DNA of 64,000 nucleotides from Saltatorellus ferox. Its GTDB lineage: Bacteria; Planctomycetota; UBA1135; GCA-002686595. The number at the start of each line of letters is the position of its first letter. Within the stretch, counting starts at the first letter, position 1. The notes under the pieces are model-generated. The model did not search any database and was not told where the DNA came from. It was given only the letters and a program-made list of their open reading frames with translations. Positions 41,348 to 49,100 of this stretch are shown here, piece by piece. The translations under genes were made by a program, and so were the position numbers. The stretch covers positions 4,903,524-4,967,523 of the forward strand of contig CP036434.1 in NCBI GenBank assembly GCA_007751475.1, in the 5' to 3' direction.

Positions 41348-42244
41348 CTACCGTCGGCCGAGAATCTCTGCTTCAGTGCGAGACAAGAGAGAGCGCAACA
41401 GGGCGTGCGGGTACTGCCGCTCCACCGTGATGGCGTAGAAGTTCTCCACCAGTCCGGGCACCACGCAGTACTCGTGCAGTGATCCCAGACGAAGCTCGTC
41501 GCGCACGACGACGGACGGCAAGAGCGCGATCGTCTCGGTGTCGCGCGCGAGCAGTCGCATCGTCGCCATGTCATCGACTTCCGCGAGAATCCGCGGCGCG
41601 AACCCGAGCTGTTCGCACAGTGCATCGAACTCCGTGCGGATATCGCTGTCGGCGCCGGGAACGACCAGAGACGCCCCCTCCAGATCCTCGGGAAAGCGGA
41701 ACGAATCGCGCCGATCGTGTCCGACCAAGCTGACGGGCTGCGTCGCCACGCGACGACATCTCAGGCCCGGTCGCGCGGTGGAGGAAGACGGGCGATTGGA
41801 GAGCACGAGGTCGATGGCGTGCTGGGACAGCCTTTCGACGAGATCGTCGAATCCTCCGGAGTGCAGCGCCAGGCGCACGTCCTTCGAGCCGAGCAACGGC
41901 TCGATGAACGACTCCTGGAAGTTGCGCGACAGCGTCGCGACCGTACCGATCCGCAGCACCTCATCCTGCTCGCGCCCACGCTGGAGCGTCGAGAGAAGCT
42001 CTGCTCCGGTCGCGAAGATTCCGTCGGCGTAGCGGAGTACGAGAGTGCCTGTTTCCGTTAGCACCAGCCGCCGGCCCTCGCGCGTGAAGAGCTCCTCGCC
42101 GAGCTGCTGCTCCAGCTGCCGGATCTGACTGGAGAGAGCCGACTGAGAGACGTGCAGCGTCTTCGCCGTCCGCGTCAGATTCCCGTCGTGCGCGACGGCC
42201 CAGAAGTAATGGAGATGATGGAAATTCAGGTGGTCGCTGATCAT
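41348..42244 (-). CDS. LysR-family transcriptional regulator of dabBA
   Basis: 298 residues from ATG 42244; a GTG at 42265 would run into the shared promoter palindrome. Winged helix-turn-helix: NLTRTAKTLHVSQSALSSQIRQLEQQLGEELF in residues about 20-52. Substrate-binding domain follows (LRIGTVATLSRNFQESFIEP; DLVLSNRPSSSTA). The N-terminal LNFHHLHYFWAVAHDGNLTRTA is typical of the NhaR-like subgroup. It is divergent from dabB with 89 bp between starts, which holds an inverted repeat and an A+T-rich -10-like segment, so it likely controls inorganic-carbon uptake genes, perhaps by sensing carbon limitation. Confidence 0.92.
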   Translation of the reverse strand: MISDHLNFHHLHYFWAVAHDGNLTRTAKTLHVSQSALSSQIRQLEQQLGEELFTREGRRLVLTETGTLVLRYADGIFATGAELLSTLQRGREQDEVLRIGTVATLSRNFQESFIEPLLGSKDVRLALHSGGFDDLVERLSQHAIDLVLSNRPSSSTARPGLRCRRVATQPVSLVGHDRRDSFRFPEDLEGASLVVPGADSDIRTEFDALCEQLGFAPRILAEVDDMATMRLLARDTETIALLPSVVVRDELRLGSLHEYCVVPGLVENFYAITVERQYPHALLRSLLSRTEAEILGRR

Positions 42245-42258
42245 GTCCCGCGCACTAT

Positions 42259-42300
42259 CGTTCACTTTAGATGAACGCTTCAGTCTATATTATATTATTT
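42259..42300 (+). promoter_or_regulatory. LysR-type operator and promoter for dabBA
   Basis: CGTTCA (42259-42264) and TGAACG (42272-42277) form an inverted repeat with a seven-base spacer, a plausible LysR binding site. It is followed by the markedly A+T-rich stretch TATATTATATTATTT at 42286-42300, unusual in this G+C-rich window and containing TATATT/TATAAT-like -10 candidates, about 35 bp before dabB. Confidence 0.6.
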
Positions 42301-42333
42301 TCTGGAACGATCCAGCGGGATACACCTTGGGGC

Positions 42334-43926
42334 ATGATCTCCCCTCTCGAAACAGGAACCTCCCTGGCCGGGGCTGCCCTCGCCGTCCCCTGCCTCTTCC
42401 TCGGCAGCGCTCTGCTGGCCAGTCGCAGGCATCCGTTCTCGGCTGCGAGAGCCGCAACGGGCGCCGCGGCTATCGTGACGCTCGTGGGCCTCGCAGTCGG
42501 CGCCTTCGCCCCGGTGGGCACTCTGCCGGACGCTGCGCTCGGGGTCAGGCTCGACCTCGTCACGGCCGCCATGCTGCTGCTCGTGGCCCTGATCGCCTTC
42601 GTCATCGTGCGCTACTCGGTGACCTACCTGCACGGCGACCCCGGCCAGTTGCGCTACAGCCGGTGGTTGATGGTGACCCTCGCCGCCGTTTCGGTGCTCG
42701 TCGGCACCGACCACCTCGGGGTCCTGGCCGCTGCCTGGACCGCGACGAGCCTGGCGCTTCACCAGCTCCTGACGTTCTTCCAGGATCGACCCGCCGCGCA
42801 GGTCGCCGCCCACAAGAAGTTCCTCGTCAGTCGCCTGGCGGATGCGTGCCTCTGGAGCGGCCTCGCGCTCCTCCACTCGGGCACAGGCACCCTCTCGCTG
42901 ACAGAGCTTCAGGTCTGGGCCGCGAACCTCGACGGCACGGGCACTGCGCTCCCCCATTCCACCCAGGCCGCCGCGTTCCTGTTCGCGATCGCCGCGTGCC
43001 TGAAGTCGGCGCAGCTCCCTTTCCACGGATGGCTCACCCAGGTGATGGAAGCGCCCACTCCTGTCTCAGCGCTCCTTCACGCGGGCGTGGTCAACATCGG
43101 TGGATTCCTGATGATCCGGCTCGCCATGGTGATGGGCGCGGTGCCCTCTGCTCAGCTGCTCCTCGTCTTCGTCGGTACGGCGACGGCGGTGCTCGCTGCG
43201 CTCGTCATGACGACACGAGTGAGCGTCAAGGTGGGCCTCGCGTGGTCCACCTGCGCACAGATGGGACTGATGCTGGCCCAGTGCGGACTCGGCGCCTGGC
43301 ATCTCGCGCTGCTCCATCTTCTGGCGCACTCGTTCTACAAGGCCCACGCGTTCCTGAGCTCCGGGAGCACCGTCGAGATCTGGCGGGCTCAGTCGCTTCT
43401 GGAGAAGGCACCCGCCACACGACCTGGGCAGTTCGCGCAAGCGACAGCCATCTCCTTGGCGGCGGTCGCCAGCGTCAGCCTCGCGGTCCATGCGCTCGGC
43501 GGGGGCGGCTTCGGACTCGATCTCGCCGGATCCGTTCTCACCCTGGTGGCGGCCCTCGCCTTCGTCCCTGCCATCGCCGGCGGGCTGGCCGAAGGCACGA
43601 GCGCGCTTTCGAAGGTGATGCTCCAGGTCGGCCTTCTGGTCGGACTCTACTTCGGGTGGCATGCGATCGCGTCCGACGCGCTGCCATGGACCGCCCGCGC
43701 GACCGCCGAAGACCCCGCCTGGCTCCTCTTCGGAGGCGGCTTCGTCGCACTCTTCATCGTGCAGTCGATCCTGAGGGTCGCGCCGTCTGGGGCCCTCGCC
43801 CGAAGACTGCACCCCTCGCTCTTCGCGGGCTTCTACCTGGACGAGCTGTTCACGCGAATGACCTTCCGAGTTTGGCCCCCGAGGCTGGAGAAGACCGAGC
43901 CCCCCGCCGCCTTGCCGTCCGCCTGA
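42334..43926 (+). CDS. dabB: DabB, proton-conducting membrane subunit of DAC pump
   Basis: 530 residues from ATG 42334, preceded by CTTGGGGC as ribosome site; an ATG at 42271 lies inside the operator and is unlikely. About 12-14 membrane helices. The NuoL/MrpA-type proton channel core is visible: FHGWLTQVMEAPTPVSALLHAGVVNIGGFLMIR, with the conserved Lys in LKSAQLPFHGW and HSFYKAHAFLSSG. DabB couples with DabA to import or trap inorganic carbon, hydrating CO2 in the cytoplasm driven by cation gradient. dabA follows 21 bp later. In the literature the pair works as a DIC transporter in autotrophs and some heterotrophs. Confidence 0.92.
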   Translation: MISPLETGTSLAGAALAVPCLFLGSALLASRRHPFSAARAATGAAAIVTLVGLAVGAFAPVGTLPDAALGVRLDLVTAAMLLLVALIAFVIVRYSVTYLHGDPGQLRYSRWLMVTLAAVSVLVGTDHLGVLAAAWTATSLALHQLLTFFQDRPAAQVAAHKKFLVSRLADACLWSGLALLHSGTGTLSLTELQVWAANLDGTGTALPHSTQAAAFLFAIAACLKSAQLPFHGWLTQVMEAPTPVSALLHAGVVNIGGFLMIRLAMVMGAVPSAQLLLVFVGTATAVLAALVMTTRVSVKVGLAWSTCAQMGLMLAQCGLGAWHLALLHLLAHSFYKAHAFLSSGSTVEIWRAQSLLEKAPATRPGQFAQATAISLAAVASVSLAVHALGGGGFGLDLAGSVLTLVAALAFVPAIAGGLAEGTSALSKVMLQVGLLVGLYFGWHAIASDALPWTARATAEDPAWLLFGGGFVALFIVQSILRVAPSGALARRLHPSLFAGFYLDELFTRMTFRVWPPRLEKTEPPAALPSA

Positions 43927-43947
43927 CCCCCAAGACTTCATCGCGCC

Positions 43948-46449
43948 ATGACACTCTCCACTCCGATCGCCGAGGCTCCGGCTTCGAACGTGCCCACGTC
44001 GCCCTCCACGTCGTCCTCCACGATGCGCCTGAACGAATCCATCGATGCTGCTCTTCGGCGCATCGCCCCCACCTGGCCCCTCGACCGGTTCATCGCGGTC
44101 AACCCGCTCTGGGGACAGATCGACCGACCGCTCCACGAAGTCGCGGCGGAACTCGCCTCGTTGACCGGCTCGAAGCTGGTGATGTCGCGCGCGTGGTATC
44201 GCCGAGAGTTCGAAGCGGGCAGGCTACGAACCGAGCATCTGGAACGCGCGCTCCACCTCGGCGCGGGATCTTCGGTTCTGGGAATCGACCTTCAGGGGCT
44301 TCTCGACTGGCTGCGGGGCGAAGAAGCGCTCCATCCGCGGCGCGCACGCGTCGTGGATGTCGTCGACGGTCGACGCGATCTCGACCACCAAGCGTCATGG
44401 CAGCGATTCGTCACGACCAACGTCAGTCAATTCTGCGCTTCGTACTTCGATGACGGCCAGGCATCCCTGCGCCCCGATCGATCCGGCGGTCTGTATGCGA
44501 GCTGGCACAGGCTCGCGCAGCGGGATCGAGGACCGGCCCTGCTCATGGGGATGCCGCGCTACCAGGAGATCGCGAAGAGGCTCCCGGCGCAGGCCAGCGA
44601 CGTATTCGAAGCCGCGCTCGACGATCTCGGCGTGTCAGCGGAGAATCGCGAGCTCTACCTCGCGAGCCTGCTCCTCGACCTCGGCGGCTGGGCCGCTTGG
44701 TGCACTTACCAGCGCTTCATGGCCGAGCTCCAGGGCGGAACCGATGCCAGCGTCGTTGATCTTCTCGCGATCCTCGTCGCGTGGGAATGGATCCTCCATG
44801 CGGGCGGCGGACAGGAGATCGAGCGAAACTGGCGCGCGGCCATGCGCATGTGGAACGACGTCGACCGCGTCGCCATCGCGGCCGGCGGAGAGGCCTGGCT
44901 CGTTCAGAGCGCGATGGAGCTCGCATGGCAAGGCGACGTCAACGTCGGGTTGCGGACGGGATTTCGGGCGGTTCGTCCGCGGGACGTCGCCGTCCAGGCT
45001 GCGTTCTGCATCGACGTTCGCTCGGAGGTGTACCGCCGAGCGCTCGAAGCTCAGTCGGATTCCGTGCAGACGATGGGCTTCGCGGGCTTCTTCGGCATGC
45101 CGGCGGAGTACGTCCCCGCGGGCGCGACGAAGGCGCGTCCCCAGCTCCCTGGACTCCTCGCGCCCAGGCTACGCATCACCGACGTGGGCGTGAACCCTGA
45201 AATGGCGACGGAGCGCAGGAGCCGGCTGGCGACGGCGCGGGGCTGGAAGGGTCTCAAGACGGGCGCCCTCTCGACGTTCGTCTTCGTCGAGGCCCTGGGC
45301 GTCCCGTACGCCTTCGGGCTCCTGAAGGACAGCCTCCAGAAGAAGCGATCGAAGACGCTGGAGGAAGCGAGTCTCTCCACTGACGCCACGGCAGCGCGCA
45401 AGCCGCGTCTCACCGAGACGGTCGATGGCAAGCCCCTTGCCGCCGAGGAGCGCGCGGACCTCGCGGCGGGAATCCTTCGGGCCATGAGCCTCACGGACAG
45501 GTTCGCGCGCCTCGTGCTTCTGGCCGGCCACGGCAGCCAGTCCAAGAACAACCCCCATGCGGGTGGGCTCGACTGCGGCGCGTGCTGCGGCCAGACCGGA
45601 GAGGTCAACGCACGCGCGACCGCCGCGCTCCTCAACGAGCCCGAAGTGCGCGAGGACCTCACCGCGCGCGGCGTCGTGATCCCTCCGACCACCCACTTCC
45701 TCGCGGGCCTGCACAATACGACCACCGACCAGCTGGAACTCTTCGACCTCGATGAGGTGCCAAGCTCCCATGCCGAAGACATCGCCACGCTGAAGAAGTG
45801 GCTCCAGGGCGCGGGCGCGCAGTCCCGCCGCGAGCGCGCCGCACGACTCGGTCTGGATCCGGCGCGAAACGACGCCGACCTGCTGAACTCCGTCGAAGAG
45901 CGGACCGGCGACTGGAGTCAGGTCCGCCCTGAATGGGGCCTCGCCGACAACGCTGGCTTCATCGTGGCCCCGCGCGAGCGCACCAAGCACATGACCTTGA
46001 ACGGCCAGTGCTTCCTGCACGACTACCGCGCCGACAAGGACGAAGGCTTCGCCATCCTGGAACTCATTATGACCGCGCCGATGGTGGTGACCCACTGGAT
46101 CAACTTCCAGTACTACGCCTCGACAGTCGACAACCGGCGCTACGGAAGCGGGAACAAGGCGCTCCACAACGTCGTCGGCGCGCACATCGGCGTCTTCGAG
46201 GGAAACGGCGGCGACCTCCGGACGGGCCTCTCGATGCAGTCCTTGCACGACGGCGAGCGCTGGGTCCACACGCCGCGCAGACTCAGCGTCTTCATCGAGG
46301 CCCCGGAGCACGCCATCGACTCGATCCTTGAGCGCCACGATCACGTCCGAGCGCTCGTGACCGGTGGCTGGGTGCACCTGATTCGCATGGAAGCACAGAG
46401 CGGTGAGACGTTCCTCTACGAGCGCGGCACCTGGACGCCCTGCGCGTGA
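43948..46449 (+). CDS. dabA: DabA, zinc-dependent inorganic-carbon pump subunit (DUF2309)
   Basis: 833 residues, usual length. The beta-carbonic-anhydrase-like zinc site is intact: Cys354 and Asp356 in FCIDVRSEVYRRALE, His528 in LAGHGSQSKNN and Cys543 in GLDCGACCGQTG. Spacing 174 and 15 residues nearly matches Halothiobacillus DabA (Cys351, Asp353, His524, Cys539). Other family marks: AVNPLWG near the start and TAPMVVTHWINFQYYASTVD. It works with DabB, hydrating CO2 to bicarbonate in the cytoplasm unidirectionally. The gene cassette lacks other carboxylation genes in the window. Bicarbonate for PEP carboxylation or biosynthesis is one plausible need. Confidence 0.95.
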   Translation: MTLSTPIAEAPASNVPTSPSTSSSTMRLNESIDAALRRIAPTWPLDRFIAVNPLWGQIDRPLHEVAAELASLTGSKLVMSRAWYRREFEAGRLRTEHLERALHLGAGSSVLGIDLQGLLDWLRGEEALHPRRARVVDVVDGRRDLDHQASWQRFVTTNVSQFCASYFDDGQASLRPDRSGGLYASWHRLAQRDRGPALLMGMPRYQEIAKRLPAQASDVFEAALDDLGVSAENRELYLASLLLDLGGWAAWCTYQRFMAELQGGTDASVVDLLAILVAWEWILHAGGGQEIERNWRAAMRMWNDVDRVAIAAGGEAWLVQSAMELAWQGDVNVGLRTGFRAVRPRDVAVQAAFCIDVRSEVYRRALEAQSDSVQTMGFAGFFGMPAEYVPAGATKARPQLPGLLAPRLRITDVGVNPEMATERRSRLATARGWKGLKTGALSTFVFVEALGVPYAFGLLKDSLQKKRSKTLEEASLSTDATAARKPRLTETVDGKPLAAEERADLAAGILRAMSLTDRFARLVLLAGHGSQSKNNPHAGGLDCGACCGQTGEVNARATAALLNEPEVREDLTARGVVIPPTTHFLAGLHNTTTDQLELFDLDEVPSSHAEDIATLKKWLQGAGAQSRRERAARLGLDPARNDADLLNSVEERTGDWSQVRPEWGLADNAGFIVAPRERTKHMTLNGQCFLHDYRADKDEGFAILELIMTAPMVVTHWINFQYYASTVDNRRYGSGNKALHNVVGAHIGVFEGNGGDLRTGLSMQSLHDGERWVHTPRRLSVFIEAPEHAIDSILERHDHVRALVTGGWVHLIRMEAQSGETFLYERGTWTPCA

Positions 46450-46452
46450 TCC

Positions 46453-46500
46453 GCGGGATCCAGAGCGCTTCAGCGCGCCATCGCTTGCTTTGGATCCCGC
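46453..46500. terminator. Possible bidirectional hairpin between convergent genes
   Basis: GCGGGATCCA (46453-46462) and TGGATCCCGC (46491-46500) are perfect 10-bp inverted arms with a 28-base spacer, beginning just after the dabA stop and reaching into the end of the GH17-like gene. No T run is present. Confidence 0.4.
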
Positions 46501-47486
46501 CCCACTGTCCACAGCCCCCAGTGCTTCTCGGCGCCGTACGCGTTGCCTGGGTCGCCCTTCCAGGGCTCGTCGAAAGCCTCGAAGAAGAAGACGGTGGTCC
46601 GCGTCCGTGCCGCCCACTCCTTCAATTCACGGAAGTACCGCGCTTGCTGGGCTTCTCCCGCGCGATCACCGAATTCGACGGCGACCGTTGCCCACCCCGC
46701 CTCGAGCACGACGATCCGACTGTCCGGGAGTGCCGCACGCACCTCGTCCACGTTCCGGGCCGTGAAGTGGAGCCCTTCGTCGATGCCTTTACCTTCCCAC
46801 ACGGGATACGAGTGCACGCCGATGAAGTCCAGCTCAGCCGCGAGCGCCGCGCCGTGATCGATCCACCAGCGATAGTTCTCGGCGACCGTCACCGGCTGAT
46901 CCACCGTGGCTTTCACCTGACGCACGTATTCGATCACCGAGTCCAGCGGGACCATGTGGTCGTTCCAATCGACGAGTGCTTCGTTGCCGACACTGACGGC
47001 GATCACGACGTCCGGATGGTCTGCGGCCAGTTCGATGGCGCGTTCGACGCCTGCCTGGTTCTCGAGTCGATTCCGCTCCAGCGTCGCGGCCGGGATGGGC
47101 TCGTTCAGCCAGGGGCACCCGAGGTGGTTGCTGACCTCCGCGTCCAGCCAGATCCCGAGCAGCACCTGAATCGGCAGCCGTTGCTCCTCGATGACGTCGA
47201 GCACCATGGCGGAGTTGCTGCCTGAATCATAGAGGCGAATGAGGTCGAATCCCCCTTCGACGAGGAGCTTCAGATCCTCCAGCGTTTCCGCGCGACTCGG
47301 GTTCACGGCACCCTGGCCCCGATCCGGATGCTGACCCGCGCGGAAGCCGGAGTAGGCGATGGCCATGACTCCGCTCTCCAGCGGCGACGGCGACGCACCG
47401 CTCGGTGTGGTCTCGCTTCCCCCGCCTGAGATGCAGGAAACGAGCGCGAGCGCGGCGGCGATGATACCGGCCTTCAGAAAGTCCAT
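46470..47486 (-). CDS. GH17-like glycoside hydrolase lipoprotein
   Basis: 338 residues, lipobox LVSC at Cys18 after a short signal. A TIM-barrel GH17-type enzyme: AYSGFRAGQHPDRGQG near the start, proton-donor Glu169 in AVSVGNEALVDWN, WWIDHGAALAAELDFIGVHSYPVW, nucleophile Glu262 in VVLEAGWATV, and FFFEAFDEPWKG near the end. GH17 enzymes act on beta-1,3-glucans, such as algal laminarin, often as endo-glucanase or transglycosidase. Lipid anchoring places it outside the cytoplasm. It is divergent from a sulfatase gene, fitting use of marine polysaccharides. Not part of a clear utilisation locus, as no SusCD or transporter genes are adjacent. Confidence 0.87.
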   Translation of the reverse strand: MDFLKAGIIAAALALVSCISGGGSETTPSGASPSPLESGVMAIAYSGFRAGQHPDRGQGAVNPSRAETLEDLKLLVEGGFDLIRLYDSGSNSAMVLDVIEEQRLPIQVLLGIWLDAEVSNHLGCPWLNEPIPAATLERNRLENQAGVERAIELAADHPDVVIAVSVGNEALVDWNDHMVPLDSVIEYVRQVKATVDQPVTVAENYRWWIDHGAALAAELDFIGVHSYPVWEGKGIDEGLHFTARNVDEVRAALPDSRIVVLEAGWATVAVEFGDRAGEAQQARYFRELKEWAARTRTTVFFFEAFDEPWKGDPGNAYGAEKHWGLWTVGRDPKQAMAR

Positions 47487-47561
47487 GAAACCGAGATTGT
47501 GGGCGTGGGAACGAAAGGGCGCGGCATTCTACGGCCCCCGCCAGGGGTTAGAGTGAAAGGC

Positions 47562-48947
47562 ATGACCCCATTTCCGCGCTGCCTCGCGACTCCCGGGATT
47601 CTCGTTCTGGGCGCCTGCGCCGTCCCATCCCAGGGGGTCCCCGCATCCGAACCCGGCCAGCGCCCACCGAACGTGGTGCTGATCGTCACGGACGACCAGG
47701 GCTATGGCGACCTTTCTTGCTCTGGCCATCCGACCATCCGGACCCCGCGCCTCGACGCGCTCGCGGCGGAGGGTCGAAGGCTCACCCAGTTCTACGTCGC
47801 TTCCCCGGTTTGCTCTCCGTCGCGGGCCGCGATCCTCACCGGCTGCTATCCCCGTCGCGTCGGCATGCACCGCCACGTGGTCTTCCCGGAGTACGACTAC
47901 GGATTGCACACCGATGAGGACACCCTGGCCGATGTGCTTCAGCGCGCTGGCTACCGGACCGCCTGCTTCGGCAAGTGGCACCTCGGTCACCGCCCGGGAA
48001 TGCTGCCGACGGACCAGGGCTTCGACGAATGGCTCGGCATTCCGTACTCGAACGATATGGCGCAGCGCCATCGGCCCGAAGGCAATTCCTACCGATTCCG
48101 ACTGCCTCTGCTGCGGAACGACGAGGTCCTCGAATGGGAGCCGGATCAGGCGCGCTTCACCGGCCTCTTCACCGACGAGGCCGTGCGCTTCATCCAGGGA
48201 GCCACCGACGCGCCGTTCTTCCTGTACCTGCCCCACCCCATGCCGCACGTGCCGCTCTACGCGTCGGATGAAGCGACCGGGCTCAGTCCGCGCGGGCTCT
48301 ACGGCGACGTGATCGAGGAGATCGATGCCTCGGTGGGCCGCATCGTCGATGCGCTGGAGGCTCGAGGTGTACGGGACAACACGCTGCTGATCTTCACCAG
48401 CGACAACGGACCCTGGGCCGTCCAGGAGCTTAACGGCGGAACCGCAGGCCCGCTGCGTGGGGCGAAGGGCAGCAACTGGGAGGGTGGCCAGCGCGTGCCC
48501 ATGATCGTCTCGTGGCCCGGGCGCGTCGCGCCCGCCTCCCTCATGACGGAGGTCGTCACCGCCATGGATCTGCTTCCGACGGTCGCCAAGATCGTCGGTG
48601 CGCCGCTCGATGAGACGCGCACGATCGACGGCGAGGTCCTGACGGAGGCTCTCCTCGGCGCCACCGACGCGCACGATCCGTCGGGGCGGCAGGCCCCTTT
48701 CCTCTACTACACCTCGAAGGGCCTGCCCGCTGGCATCCGGCGCGGGCCCTGGAAGCTGCTCCTCGACGGACCTCAGCTCTATCACGTCGAGCACGACATC
48801 GAGGAGCGATTCGATCGCGCGACCCGGGAGCCTGAACTTGCGGAGGAGCTCAGAGGCCTTGCCCTCGAACTCTTCGCTCACGTCGAGTCGAACTCCCGTA
48901 CCCACCTGGTGAACGAAGCGCAGGTCTTCGACCCGGAAACGCAATGA
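47562..48947 (+). CDS. Sulfatase (arylsulfatase family S1) lipoprotein
   Basis: 461 residues from ATG 47562, giving a signal with lipobox LGAC; an upstream start at 47499 would spoil it. The formylglycine motif CSPSRAAILTG has Cys84 to be converted by a maturase, with metal residues DD at 44-45 in VLIVTDDQGYGD, GKWHLGH, PHPMPHVPLY and SDNGPW. It removes sulfate esters from polysaccharides or small sulfated compounds. S1 sulfatases are numerous in marine Planctomycetota. It is divergent from the GH17-like gene. The maturase is not in the window, so activity depends on a gene elsewhere. Confidence 0.93.
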   Translation: MTPFPRCLATPGILVLGACAVPSQGVPASEPGQRPPNVVLIVTDDQGYGDLSCSGHPTIRTPRLDALAAEGRRLTQFYVASPVCSPSRAAILTGCYPRRVGMHRHVVFPEYDYGLHTDEDTLADVLQRAGYRTACFGKWHLGHRPGMLPTDQGFDEWLGIPYSNDMAQRHRPEGNSYRFRLPLLRNDEVLEWEPDQARFTGLFTDEAVRFIQGATDAPFFLYLPHPMPHVPLYASDEATGLSPRGLYGDVIEEIDASVGRIVDALEARGVRDNTLLIFTSDNGPWAVQELNGGTAGPLRGAKGSNWEGGQRVPMIVSWPGRVAPASLMTEVVTAMDLLPTVAKIVGAPLDETRTIDGEVLTEALLGATDAHDPSGRQAPFLYYTSKGLPAGIRRGPWKLLLDGPQLYHVEHDIEERFDRATREPELAEELRGLALELFAHVESNSRTHLVNEAQVFDPETQ

Positions 48948-49100
48948 AGCGGCGCAGACTCCGACCCGACGGAGAGGCGGTCTCGGCGGAGAGGCTGACT
49001 CATACCCGCGAACTTCAGTTCAACTACCAACAGTCCATACCCGCACTACGAACTGTGGCCCAAAGACACCGAGCGAGGCTCCTGCGAACATTCGGTGAGA

